61,025 bases of DNA from Bacteroidales bacterium UBA755 (GTDB lineage: Bacteria > Bacteroidota > Bacteroidia > Bacteroidales > UBA932). Both the position numbers and the translations under genes were made by a program. Positions within the stretch are counted from its first letter, which is position 1; the number at the start of each line of letters is the position of its first letter. This document shows positions 53,212-60,586 of the stretch, one piece after another. The notes beneath the pieces were generated by a model. It had not been told where the DNA came from and did not search any database. It worked only from the letters and a program-made list of their open reading frames with translations. The stretch covers positions 1-61,025 of the forward strand of contig DBKH01000007.1 in assembly GCA_002297815.1 (NCBI GenBank), given 5' to 3'.

Positions 53212-54204
53212 TTACGGAACCTGCACAGCATTGAGGACCTCGGCAATGATCTGCTCGGTCGTGATGTTCTCAGCCTCAGCCTCGTAGGTCAAGCCTATCC
53301 TGTGACGCAGGACCTCATTGCAGACAGCCCTGACATCCTCAGGAATCACATAGCCCCTTCTCTTGATGAAAGCGTAGGCCTTGGAAGCCATTGACAGCGA
53401 GATGCTAGCACGAGGTGAAGCACCGAACGAAATCAGATCCTTTACCTTTCCCAAACCGTAATCGTCAGGAGTACGAGTAGCATAGACAATGTCCACTATG
53501 TACCTCTCAATCTTTTCGTCCATATAGACATCCCTAACGACGCTTCTAGCCCTTACTATGTCCTCCGGCTTGATCACAGGATTAACTGTCGGGAACTCTC
53601 CGGAATTGTTCATCCTTATGATCTGTCTCTCCTCCTCTTTCTTAGGGTAGCTCACGATGACCTTCAGCATGAAACGGTCCACCTGGGCCTCAGGAAGCGG
53701 ATAGGTTCCCTCCTGCTCGATAGGGTTCTGGGTAGCCATCACGAGGAACGGCTCCGGTAACTTGAAAGTCTGGTCTCCGATCGTCACCTGACGCTCCTGC
53801 ATGGCCTCAAGAAGGGCTGACTGCACCTTGGCTGGGCTACGGTTGATCTCATCCGCAAGCACGAAGTTGGCAAAAACAGGTCCCTTATGAACCTCGAACG
53901 ACTCATCTTTCTGTGAATATATCATCGTACCGATGAGGTCGGCAGGAAGAAGGTCAGGAGTGAACTGAATACGACTGAACTTAGCGTCGATGGCCTTTGA
54001 CAAGGTACTGATGGCGAGAGTCTTGGCCAATCCCGGAACACCTTCCAAAAGAATATGTCCGTTGGCGAGAAGTCCGATCAGAAGGTTCTCCACGAGATGC
54101 TTCTGCCCGATGATGACCTTTCCCATCTCTAGAGACAGCATGTCCACAAAGGCACTCTCCTTCTGGATCCTGTCATTGAGTTCCTTGATGTTTACACTTT
54201 CCAT
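53212..54204 (-). CDS. MoxR-family AAA+ ATPase
   Basis: A 330-residue AAA+ protein: Walker A GVPGLAKT near 53, Walker B LADEINRSPAKVQSALLEAMQE near 116, sensor motif VMATQNPIEQEGTYPLPEAQ near 150. MoxR ATPases act as chaperones for VWA-domain partners, here BatA, BatB and DUF58. First gene of the operon running to 45814. The ATG at 54204 was used; a TTG at 54240 lies beyond it in the divergent promoter region. Confidence 0.95.
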   Translation of the reverse strand: MESVNIKELNDRIQKESAFVDMLSLEMGKVIIGQKHLVENLLIGLLANGHILLEGVPGLAKTLAISTLSKAIDAKFSRIQFTPDLLPADLIGTMIYSQKDESFEVHKGPVFANFVLADEINRSPAKVQSALLEAMQERQVTIGDQTFKLPEPFLVMATQNPIEQEGTYPLPEAQVDRFMLKVIVSYPKKEEERQIIRMNNSGEFPTVNPVIKPEDIVRARSVVRDVYMDEKIERYIVDIVYATRTPDDYGLGKVKDLISFGASPRASISLSMASKAYAFIKRRGYVIPEDVRAVCNEVLRHRIGLTYEAEAENITTEQIIAEVLNAVQVP

Positions 54205-54221
54205 ATTACTTTGTTTTTTAC

Positions 54222-54229
54222 TATTTTTG
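54222..54229 (+). promoter_or_regulatory. -7 box of truA
   Basis: TATTTTTG fits the consensus, 19 bases before the truA ATG. The space to the divergent moxR start is only 43 bases; no minus-strand -7 box is visible in it. Confidence 0.4.
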
Positions 54230-54247
54230 CAATCAAACAATCTTAAA

Positions 54248-55018
54248 ATGCGCTACAGGATCACCCTTTCCTATGACGGTTCGTCATTCTGCGGTTGGCA
54301 GATTCAAAACCAAGCAACCACCGTTCAGGAGTGTCTTCAGAATGCTCTTTCGACTCTCTTGAAGGAGGACATTGCCGTCACGGGTGCTGGAAGAACGGAT
54401 TCAAAGGTCAACGCGATCAATTACGTTGCCCACTTCGAGGTCTCCAATCCAGACATTGACGCAAGCGCGATTGGCTACAAAATAAATGCCATTTTACCCG
54501 CCGGAATCAAGGTACATTCGATTGCGCTTTGCGATTCCGGATTCCATGCCAGATTCGACGCCACGCAGCGTGAGTACAAGTACTTTATCCACCGCCGCAG
54601 GGATCCCTTCATGCGGGAATATTCCTACCTCTACACCTTCCCTCTGGATGTCGAGAAGATGAACCGCGCTGCTCTGTCACTTCTGGGTAGGCACGACTTC
54701 AGTTGCTTTGAAAAAGTCGGCAGCGACAACAAGACCTCCATCTGCACCGTCACTCTGGCACGTTGGGAGGCATATTCCCCCGACCACGTCAGAATGATGG
54801 GCTACCCCGCTGAGGAAGGCGACTACCTCGTCTTCACCATCCGCGCCGACCGCTTTTTAAGGAATATGGTCCGTGCCGTCGTCGGTTCCCTTCTCGAGGT
54901 GGGCCGCGGCAAGCGCGACGAGTCCTGGCTCGCCACCCTCACCCAAGGCGGCTCCCGCTCCTGTGCCGGTGAATCCGTCCCCGGCCACGCCCTCTTCCTC
55001 ACCAAGGTGGAATATTGA
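54248..55018 (+). CDS. truA: tRNA pseudouridine(38-40) synthase
   Basis: Isomerises uridines 38-40 of tRNA anticodon arms. The 256-residue product has SYDGSSFCGWQIQ near the start, catalytic Asp51 in GAGRTDSKVNA, FHARFDATQREYKYFI near 98 and FLRNMVRAVVGSLLEVGRG near 206. The 3' end (from 54971) is repeated almost exactly at 56879, on the far side of the AbiE genes, so the gene end is probably the integration site of that island. The coding sequence itself is complete. Confidence 0.94.
   Translation: MRYRITLSYDGSSFCGWQIQNQATTVQECLQNALSTLLKEDIAVTGAGRTDSKVNAINYVAHFEVSNPDIDASAIGYKINAILPAGIKVHSIALCDSGFHARFDATQREYKYFIHRRRDPFMREYSYLYTFPLDVEKMNRAALSLLGRHDFSCFEKVGSDNKTSICTVTLARWEAYSPDHVRMMGYPAEEGDYLVFTIRADRFLRNMVRAVVGSLLEVGRGKRDESWLATLTQGGSRSCAGESVPGHALFLTKVEY
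54971..55014 (+). repeat. Direct repeat, left copy (truA 3' end)
   Basis: 44 bases encoding the last codons of truA (ESVPGHALFLTKVE). The right copy at 56879-56922 differs at one position. Similarity continues for six more bases with two differences. Confidence 0.9.
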
Positions 55019-55022
55019 TGTT

Positions 55023-55304
55023 CTATCGGAGTTCCTTAAATTCCAGAATATCCAGCATCGAGAACAGGATTCCGCCTATCGAAGCATTCCAGCTTTGATG
55101 GAAGTGTCCATAGTACCAATGACTAACCGGTTGATGATTCGTGGTCAGGGTATCATATATCAGCTCCATCACTTTCCTCTCCTTCGAGCAATCTTCCAGC
55201 AAGGTCGGTTCAGCCTGTGCCCACCCAGCCAGTCCAGCCTTGTCAATAAGTTCACAGAATGAAGGTGCCGTATGAGTCACAACGGATTTCACATCGGTGG
55301 TAAG
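55023..55304 (-). pseudogene. Remnant of a metallophosphoesterase (C-terminal part)
   Basis: The frame reads VVTHTAPSFCELIDKAGL, TLLEDCSKERKVMELIYDTL and YYGHFHQSWNASIGG before ending at TAG. These are the C-terminal metal-binding segments of calcineurin-like phosphoesterases (GHFH). The N-terminal two thirds with the DxH and GNHD motifs is missing: the frame is closed by a stop at 55305-55307 and the AbiEii gene ends 15 bases further. It looks like a gene cut off when the neighbouring island formed. An in-frame GTG at 55292 could still start a short peptide. Confidence 0.7.
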
Positions 55305-55319
55305 CTAATACATTCTCCA

Positions 55320-56168
55320 TCACCGTCTTAAGATTTGCGACATACGCACCAAAGCTCGACAGATTGAATCGAATGTACCTATAACCGCATTATCCAGAAG
55401 GTCATTCACCAATTGGCTATCCTCTCGCTGAATCACCTCCGAGTCCAACATATTCGCATAGTACATCTTGTGATCTTTCGAAAGCATATTCAACAAATCC
55501 GAGGCAATCCATTCCGCACCGGCTACTGTCTGGTCAAAAGTTGACGCATCCAGACTTATTGTATCGGGAATGGCATCGCTGGACAACGCCAAAGCGATGT
55601 ATGCGTTTTCCAATATGAACTGCATATCCGCGGCATCCTTACGCGTCATCAAATGCCAGTCACACCAAGCATCCAGTTTAATCAGCCATTGACCGCTTAG
55701 TGAAGCCATTCTAAAGGCAAACCGACCTTCAACAACCACCTTGTCAGCATTCTTCATAACATCCGCAAAACACCGTACTGACATCACTGGATTGCCTTCA
55801 GGTGGCCAAGCGATCATTTCTTCCTGCGCGATGTCACCAAACGGAACTATGTCCACCTCATAACGAACATTCTCAATTCCACAATAATAGAATCTCTGTT
55901 TCTCAGGAGCCTTGACGAAGCCGTCTTTTATAAGAATCTCTGTCAGGCGTTCATATTCATTCCATTTCTCCAAAAGCACAGCCACATCCAAATCCATTGT
56001 GCGCCTTGGAGCACTTCCTGCTCTCAACAGTTTTAGGCTAAGGTCACGCGCTGCAGCACCGACAACATAAACCTCAGATCCAATTTCTTTGTAAGCATTT
56101 GTCAACGCTTCCAAGACACTCATCAGAAGGTCATTGCCAAGTTCTTCTCTTTTTAATGTATAGGTCAT
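55320..56168 (-). CDS. AbiEii-type nucleotidyltransferase toxin (type IV TA)
   Basis: A 282-residue protein with a nucleotidyltransferase core: VVGAAARDLSLKLL near 37, TMDLDVAV with metal ligands Asp59 and Asp61, and VDIVPFG near 105 as the third acidic site. This is the layout of AbiEii/AbiGii toxins, which block cell growth, in characterised cases by modifying tRNA ends, and give abortive phage defence. ATG at 56168 starts two bases after the antitoxin stop; a TTG at 56174 is the alternative. Gene pair, order (antitoxin first) and direction are classical for AbiE. The family call is by motif and partner. Confidence 0.8.
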   Translation of the reverse strand: MTYTLKREELGNDLLMSVLEALTNAYKEIGSEVYVVGAAARDLSLKLLRAGSAPRRTMDLDVAVLLEKWNEYERLTEILIKDGFVKAPEKQRFYYCGIENVRYEVDIVPFGDIAQEEMIAWPPEGNPVMSVRCFADVMKNADKVVVEGRFAFRMASLSGQWLIKLDAWCDWHLMTRKDAADMQFILENAYIALALSSDAIPDTISLDASTFDQTVAGAEWIASDLLNMLSKDHKMYYANMLDSEVIQREDSQLVNDLLDNAVIGTFDSICRALVRMSQILRR

Positions 56169-56170
56169 AT

Positions 56171-56749
56171 TCAAATCAAAATTTTAATCCTATCCGCAGC
56201 TTCGGCACACCTGTCATCACTAATTGACAATAGATCCGCATAAACGACCAGTTTAGGAATATCATTCTCAACCCAGAATCTTCGGTAAACATAGATTTCA
56301 CCTTCCGGATCCGGAATCATTCGTCCAGTAGAAATCAGACAATCAGCGGATTCATCAACATATATATCCCATCTTTGAGGACGAAGATATCCATCTATAA
56401 GAAAAGCAGCCGGCTCTCCGCCCCACCGAGCTTGAGATGGAAGCTGGATATCCGTCCAATGCTCCTTCACAGACTCCGCTAAAAATCGGAACCGGCATAT
56501 CAAATGTTTCTTTTTCCGACCTTCGGAATATTCCCTAGCCCACCTGTCTATCAAGAATATGCGTTTCCGCAGAATACGTCCTTTAGATGTCTCGACCACA
56601 AAACCCTGCTCCACCAAATCCGACATCACACCTTGTACGGATCCAAGCGACAATCCAGTCTCCTTCACCATTTGTCTATATGTCTTGCTGATGTTTGCCT
56701 TGTCCTGCAACAGAAACAACACCAACCTCATTTCCGACTTCTGCATCAT
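56171..56749 (-). CDS. AbiEi-type antitoxin and repressor (type IV TA)
   Basis: A 192-residue protein with an N-terminal winged helix-turn-helix (about 1-60: NISKTYRQMVKETGLSLGSVQGVMSDL) and a C-terminal domain with SQARWGGEPAAFLIDGYLRPQRW near 105, the block typical of the AbiEi family. Such antitoxins counter the toxin without binding it and repress their own promoter by binding inverted repeats; a suitable palindrome is upstream. The relatives are widespread in Bacteroidales. Two adjacent ATG codons (56749, 56746) can start it. Confidence 0.82.
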   Translation of the reverse strand: MMQKSEMRLVLFLLQDKANISKTYRQMVKETGLSLGSVQGVMSDLVEQGFVVETSKGRILRKRIFLIDRWAREYSEGRKKKHLICRFRFLAESVKEHWTDIQLPSQARWGGEPAAFLIDGYLRPQRWDIYVDESADCLISTGRMIPDPEGEIYVYRRFWVENDIPKLVVYADLLSISDDRCAEAADRIKILI

Positions 56750-56767
56750 TGTTCTAATTTTTTACGG

Positions 56768-56804
56768 TGTTCAAAAATTTTGAACATCACAATATTTTTG
56801 AACA
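56768..56804 (-). promoter_or_regulatory. Probable AbiEi operator
   Basis: TGTTCAAAA (56768-56776), one base, TTTTGAACA (56778-56786) is a perfect 9-bp inverted repeat; a third half-site TTTTGAACA is at 56796-56804, 18 bases from the second. All lie between the antitoxin ATG and its promoter, about where AbiEi proteins are known to bind. Confidence 0.7.
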
Positions 56805-56812
56805 CAACATCG

Positions 56813-56844
56813 CAAAAATATAACATTATCAATATATTTCCAAA
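56813..56844 (-). promoter_or_regulatory. Consensus promoter of the abiEi-abiEii operon
   Basis: Minus strand TTTG (plus 56841-56844), 20 nt, TATTTTTG (56813-56820): both boxes match exactly. The start falls near 56807, next to the operator half-site. Confidence 0.8.
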
Positions 56845-56878
56845 TATTTTAACAACAGCAATCAACAAGCAAGTAATC

Positions 56879-56922
56879 GAATCCGTCCCCGGCCACACCC
56901 TCTTCCTCACCAAGGTGGAATA
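56879..56922 (+). repeat. Direct repeat, right copy (displaced truA 3' end)
   Basis: Copy of the truA end with G changed to A (HALF becomes HTLF) and a TAA stop directly after Val-Glu. It has no truA body before it. The block between the two copies holds the phosphoesterase remnant and the AbiE pair. Confidence 0.9.
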
Positions 56923-56951
56923 ATAATGAACGAGGTCTCGAAAATTTTGCG

Positions 56952-56959
56952 TACCTTTG
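56952..56959 (+). promoter_or_regulatory. -7 box of the exbB-exbD-tonB operon
   Basis: TACCTTTG fits TAnnTTTG; the mRNA would have a leader of about 70 nt before the ATG at 57032. The -33 region lies close to the right repeat and has no clear box. Confidence 0.5.
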
Positions 56960-57031
56960 TGGTTTAGTGGCGTGGAATGTGCAGTTGGCACGCTGGAAAT
57001 TTTGTAAATAATAAAAACGTACGTGATAATT

Positions 57032-57784
57032 ATGTTGTTCCAAGTTTTGCAGGCCGTGGGCCTGGATTCTGCGGTGGCCGAGATGGCCGAGGATATGGCA
57101 CAGGGAGCCGCACCTGTAGCGGATCTTGCTCCACAGCAGGTTGAGCAGTCGTTCTCACTCATCGAGATGGCGACCAAGGGTGGCTGGCTGATGATCGTGC
57201 TGGCGCTTCTGTCGGTGATCGCCATCTACATATTCGGAAAGAAATGGTGGATGATCCACAAGGCGGGACAGGTTGACAAGAACTTTATGAGGGACATTCG
57301 CGACTATATTCACGAAGGGAAGGTAAAGTCTGCTGTATCGCTCTGCCAAAAGTATGATTCTCCTGTGGCGCGTCTCGTCGAGAAGGGAATCGAGCGCATC
57401 GGCAGGCCTCTCGCGGACATTCAGACATCCGTTGAGAATATGGGCAACGTCGAGATCGCAAGACTTGAAAAAGGGCTTCCGATGCTCGCCACCATCGCCG
57501 GTGGAGCGCCTATGATCGGATTCCTCGGAACAGTGCTTGGTATGGTTCAGGCGTTCTTCAATATGGCGAACGCGGGCAACAACATCGACATCACACTGCT
57601 TTCCAGCGGCATCTACACTGCCATGATCACCACCGTCGGCGGTCTTATCGTCGGAATCCTCGCCTACTTCGGCTACAACTATCTGGTCGCGCAGATCTCC
57701 AACCTGATGTTCATGATGGAGAACGCCACCATTGACTTTATGGACCTTCTGCACGAACCTGCAGGCAACGAGGAGGAGAAATAG
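57032..57784 (+). CDS. exbB: ExbB/TolQ-family proton channel
   Basis: A 250-residue inner-membrane protein with three helices (about 47-68, 145-170 with IGFLGTVLGMVQAFF, and 185-212). Together with ExbD it uses the proton motive force to drive TonB. The motif GAPMIGFLGTVLGMV is the family signature. The ATG at 57032 was used; a GTG at 57023 is close to it. Typical order exbB-exbD-tonB follows with 3-base spacing and a 4-base overlap. Confidence 0.93.
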   Translation: MLFQVLQAVGLDSAVAEMAEDMAQGAAPVADLAPQQVEQSFSLIEMATKGGWLMIVLALLSVIAIYIFGKKWWMIHKAGQVDKNFMRDIRDYIHEGKVKSAVSLCQKYDSPVARLVEKGIERIGRPLADIQTSVENMGNVEIARLEKGLPMLATIAGGAPMIGFLGTVLGMVQAFFNMANAGNNIDITLLSSGIYTAMITTVGGLIVGILAYFGYNYLVAQISNLMFMMENATIDFMDLLHEPAGNEEEK

Positions 57785-57787
57785 TCA

Positions 57788-58198
57788 ATGGCATTCAAGA
57801 GAACCACAAAGGTCTTGTCGGACACAGCGATGTCTTCGATGACTGACTTGGTGTTCCTGCTGCTGATCTTCTTCCTGATCACCTCGACACTGGTCAATCC
57901 GAACGCGCTGAAGCTCCTGCTCCCGAAGAGTACGGGGCAGGTTTCCGCCAAGCCTACCGTCACTGTCTCGATCAAGGATTGGGGCGATGACACCTACACC
58001 TACCATCTCAACGGGAGTGAGACCCCGGTACAGTACTCCGAATTGGAGGACGACCTTGTGGACTTGCTTCAGACAGAGGAGGATCCGACATTCTCGATCT
58101 ATTCTGACGAGAGCGTGCCAATCAAGGAGGTCGTGTCGCTGATGAACATCGCGAAACGCAATCATTACAAGGTAATACTAGCGACACAGCCTGAATGA
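57788..58198 (+). CDS. exbD: ExbD/TolR-family protein
   Basis: A 136-residue protein with one membrane helix at about 18-38 (TDLVFLLLIFFLITSTLV) holding the conserved Asp that carries protons, and a periplasmic domain ending in KRNHYKVILATQPE. Partner of ExbB; its stop overlaps the next gene. Confidence 0.92.
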   Translation: MAFKRTTKVLSDTAMSSMTDLVFLLLIFFLITSTLVNPNALKLLLPKSTGQVSAKPTVTVSIKDWGDDTYTYHLNGSETPVQYSELEDDLVDLLQTEEDPTFSIYSDESVPIKEVVSLMNIAKRNHYKVILATQPE

Positions 58199-58968
58199 TG
58201 AAACCGTACCTTCGTGACAGACAGAAGGAGGCAAAGGTCTCCACGGTGACCGGGATCGTTCTCACGGTCGTGGTTCACGTGCTTGCATGCCTGCTCTGCG
58301 TGTTCACGGGGATGAAGTACATCTACCCACCGCCACAGGAACAGACGTTCCTCGTAGATTTCAGCGAGGACGAGCCACAGCCGGTCAAGCGGCAGAACAG
58401 AGGCCGCCAGCCTCAGGCCGAGGAGATTGACAAGACCAAGCCGGTGGAACTAATCCAGAGAAGCGAGTCACCGCACAAATCAGATAAGGCGAACAAGACG
58501 GCAGAGGCAAAGCCTGACGATTTCGGGGATGTCGAGACCCCGGTACAAAAAGAGGAGATCAACAAGAACGCCCTCTTTCCAGGAATGAGCAAGAAGGACT
58601 CCTCGAACGCCCCTCACAGCGCCACTGATCCGAAAAACGAGTTCAAGGCCGGACAACCTAAGGGGAACACGGCCAGCGGCAAGTCCGAGGGTACGCCTAA
58701 CGCGAGGCTTAAAGGGAGAAACACATTGGGAGCGATTCCAAGGCCGGCATATTCAGAGCAAGACTACGGTACTGTCGTGGTGGACATCTGGGTTGACAAC
58801 TATGGAAACGTGACGAAAGCTGTTCCGGGAGGACAAGGGACGACCGTGAACAACTCCAAACTATGGGCTGCGGCAAGAGCAGCGGCCTTGCAAACACACT
58901 TCAACCAAAGCGCGGATGCGCCAGCGTTGCAACAGGGAACGATAACATACGTGTTTAAACTTCAATAA
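58195..58968 (+). CDS. TonB-like energy transducer
   Basis: A 257-residue protein with one membrane helix (about 20-42), a Pro/Glu/Lys-rich linker (about 50-165) and a C-terminal TonB-type domain (about 180-257, AYSEQDYGTVVVDIWVDNYGNVTKAV). It passes ExbB/ExbD energy to outer-membrane receptors. In Bacteroidota this class also covers TolA-like proteins, so TolQRA function is the alternative. Confidence 0.85.
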   Translation: MMKPYLRDRQKEAKVSTVTGIVLTVVVHVLACLLCVFTGMKYIYPPPQEQTFLVDFSEDEPQPVKRQNRGRQPQAEEIDKTKPVELIQRSESPHKSDKANKTAEAKPDDFGDVETPVQKEEINKNALFPGMSKKDSSNAPHSATDPKNEFKAGQPKGNTASGKSEGTPNARLKGRNTLGAIPRPAYSEQDYGTVVVDIWVDNYGNVTKAVPGGQGTTVNNSKLWAAARAAALQTHFNQSADAPALQQGTITYVFKLQ

Positions 58969-59017
58969 TTTTATATTCAATTACTTATTTATTTTAATGG
59001 CGTGAGCCACAAACATT

Positions 59018-60586
59018 ATGGAAGAAAATTTCAATGGTGGTGAGAACCACGAGGAGCGTAGGGATTACGCTGCAGAAGGACCAAAGACAGGTTATTCATC
59101 AGAAGGCAGGAAACTTAGGCCAAGAAAGAAGGTAGTTCCTGCCGCATCATCCTCCGCTGACGGAGAGTACAAGTCTTACGACAACAGCCACAGGAGCTAC
59201 TCCAGCGACAATCGCAGCGGCTATGGCCAGCGTGGCGGTTATCAGAGCCGTGGAGGCAATGGAAGAGGTGGATATTCATCAGACCACCGAAGCGCTTACG
59301 GAGAACGTAGTGGTAGCTACGGGCAGCGTAGAAGTTACGGAGAAAACTCGGAAAACGGAGAAAGAAGAACATCATCCTACGGACGTTCGTCCTTCGGTGA
59401 GGGACGTCCATCTTACGGTCAAAGAAGGAGTTACGGAGAGAATAGTAGCTATGAGGGAAGCGAGAGGAGGTCATCCTATGGCCGTCCATCTTACGGACAG
59501 CGCAGAAGCTATGGCAGCAATTCCGAAGGAGAGGAAAGAAGATCATCCTACGGACAGAGCCGTCCATCATTCGGTGAGGGAAGACCATCTTATGGCCAAA
59601 GAAGAAGCTACGGCAGCCTTCAGGACGGAGGTGAAAGAAGGCCTTCATATTCAAGAAAACCTACTGCCGGACGCGGATTCGGGCCTAAACAGGGAGGATT
59701 CTCCGTTAGTAAAGGATCTGCCCATCCGGGGCCAAAAAAATTCGGACGCAAAAACGAGCCGCATTTCACAGAGACAGATGAGGCAGGAATCAACCAGATG
59801 CTCTCAAGAAAGCCGCAGATTGACGCTTCAATGTCTGACAATGATAACGTTCCGACACCAATCAAGGAAGAAATTCGTCTCAATAAGTTCATCGCAAATT
59901 CAGGTGTCTGTTCAAGACGCGAGGCTGACAACTTCATTCAGGCCGGAGTTGTGACAGTCAACGGTGAAGTTGTGACTGAACTTGGAACTAAGGTCAACGT
60001 CCTCAACGATGACATCCGTTTCAATGGAGAGAGACTTAAAGGTGAGGAAAAGGTGTACATCGTTATGAACAAGCCAAAGGGATTTGTCACCAGCGCAAGT
60101 GACCCACATGCAGAGAAGACAGTAATGGATCTTCTCAAGGGTTGCAAACTGCGCGTGTTCCCAGTCGGAAGGCTTGACAAGAACACCACTGGTGTGTTGA
60201 TGTTCACAAACGATGGCGAGATTGCGGAGCAGCTCACACATCCTTCTTACAACAAAAAGAAAATCTATCAGGTAATCCTCGACAAACCGCTTGAGGAAGC
60301 AGACAAGGAGAAGATTCTCACAGAGGGTCTCAACCTCAACGATGGCAACATCAAGGCTGATGAGCTTGAGTACATTGACACTGAGGACCACAGAAGGCTC
60401 GGCATCGAGATTCACTCAGGCAAGAACAGGATCGTCAGAAGGATATTCGAATCCCTCGGCTACGATGTGAAGGCTCTTGACAGGGTTTACTTCGCTGGCC
60501 TCACCAAGAAGGGCCTCAAGAAGGGTGAGTGGAGATACCTCAGCGAGGGCGAGGTGAATGTCCTCAAGATGGGGGCCTATGTCTAG
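59018..60586 (+). CDS. rluB: 23S rRNA pseudouridine synthase, RluB type, with long repeat N-terminus
   Basis: A 522-residue protein. Residues about 1-280 are low-complexity, rich in Ser, Tyr, Gly, Arg and Gln, with at least four copies of SYGQRRSYG and variants (RRSSYG, FGEGRPSYGQRRSYG). An S4 RNA-binding domain follows (about 287-345: RLNKFIANSGVCSRREADNFI), then the catalytic RluB/RsuA domain with Asp387 in VGRLDKNTTGVLMFTNDGE. It modifies 23S rRNA near position 2605. The N-terminal extension resembles RGG/YGQ RNA-binding low-complexity domains. It overlaps era by 8 bases. Confidence 0.9.
   Translation: MEENFNGGENHEERRDYAAEGPKTGYSSEGRKLRPRKKVVPAASSSADGEYKSYDNSHRSYSSDNRSGYGQRGGYQSRGGNGRGGYSSDHRSAYGERSGSYGQRRSYGENSENGERRTSSYGRSSFGEGRPSYGQRRSYGENSSYEGSERRSSYGRPSYGQRRSYGSNSEGEERRSSYGQSRPSFGEGRPSYGQRRSYGSLQDGGERRPSYSRKPTAGRGFGPKQGGFSVSKGSAHPGPKKFGRKNEPHFTETDEAGINQMLSRKPQIDASMSDNDNVPTPIKEEIRLNKFIANSGVCSRREADNFIQAGVVTVNGEVVTELGTKVNVLNDDIRFNGERLKGEEKVYIVMNKPKGFVTSASDPHAEKTVMDLLKGCKLRVFPVGRLDKNTTGVLMFTNDGEIAEQLTHPSYNKKKIYQVILDKPLEEADKEKILTEGLNLNDGNIKADELEYIDTEDHRRLGIEIHSGKNRIVRRIFESLGYDVKALDRVYFAGLTKKGLKKGEWRYLSEGEVNVLKMGAYV
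59300..59660 (+). repeat. Imperfect coding repeats in rluB
   Basis: Repeated TCTTACGG(A/T)C(A/C)...AGAAG(A/C)AG(T/C)TA(C/T)GG-type units encode SYGQRRSYG. The third-codon positions vary, so the peptide is conserved more than the DNA. Confidence 0.8.

Noticed and set aside
57155..57754. Open frame of about 200 codons opposite exbB
   Set aside because: Antisense to a conserved gene, with a composition (many His, Asp, Arg) typical of a complement of membrane-protein codons.
59300..59660. Repeats in rluB as a possible DNA-level satellite
   Set aside because: Third codon positions differ between units while the peptide SYGQRRSYG is kept, so selection is on the protein.
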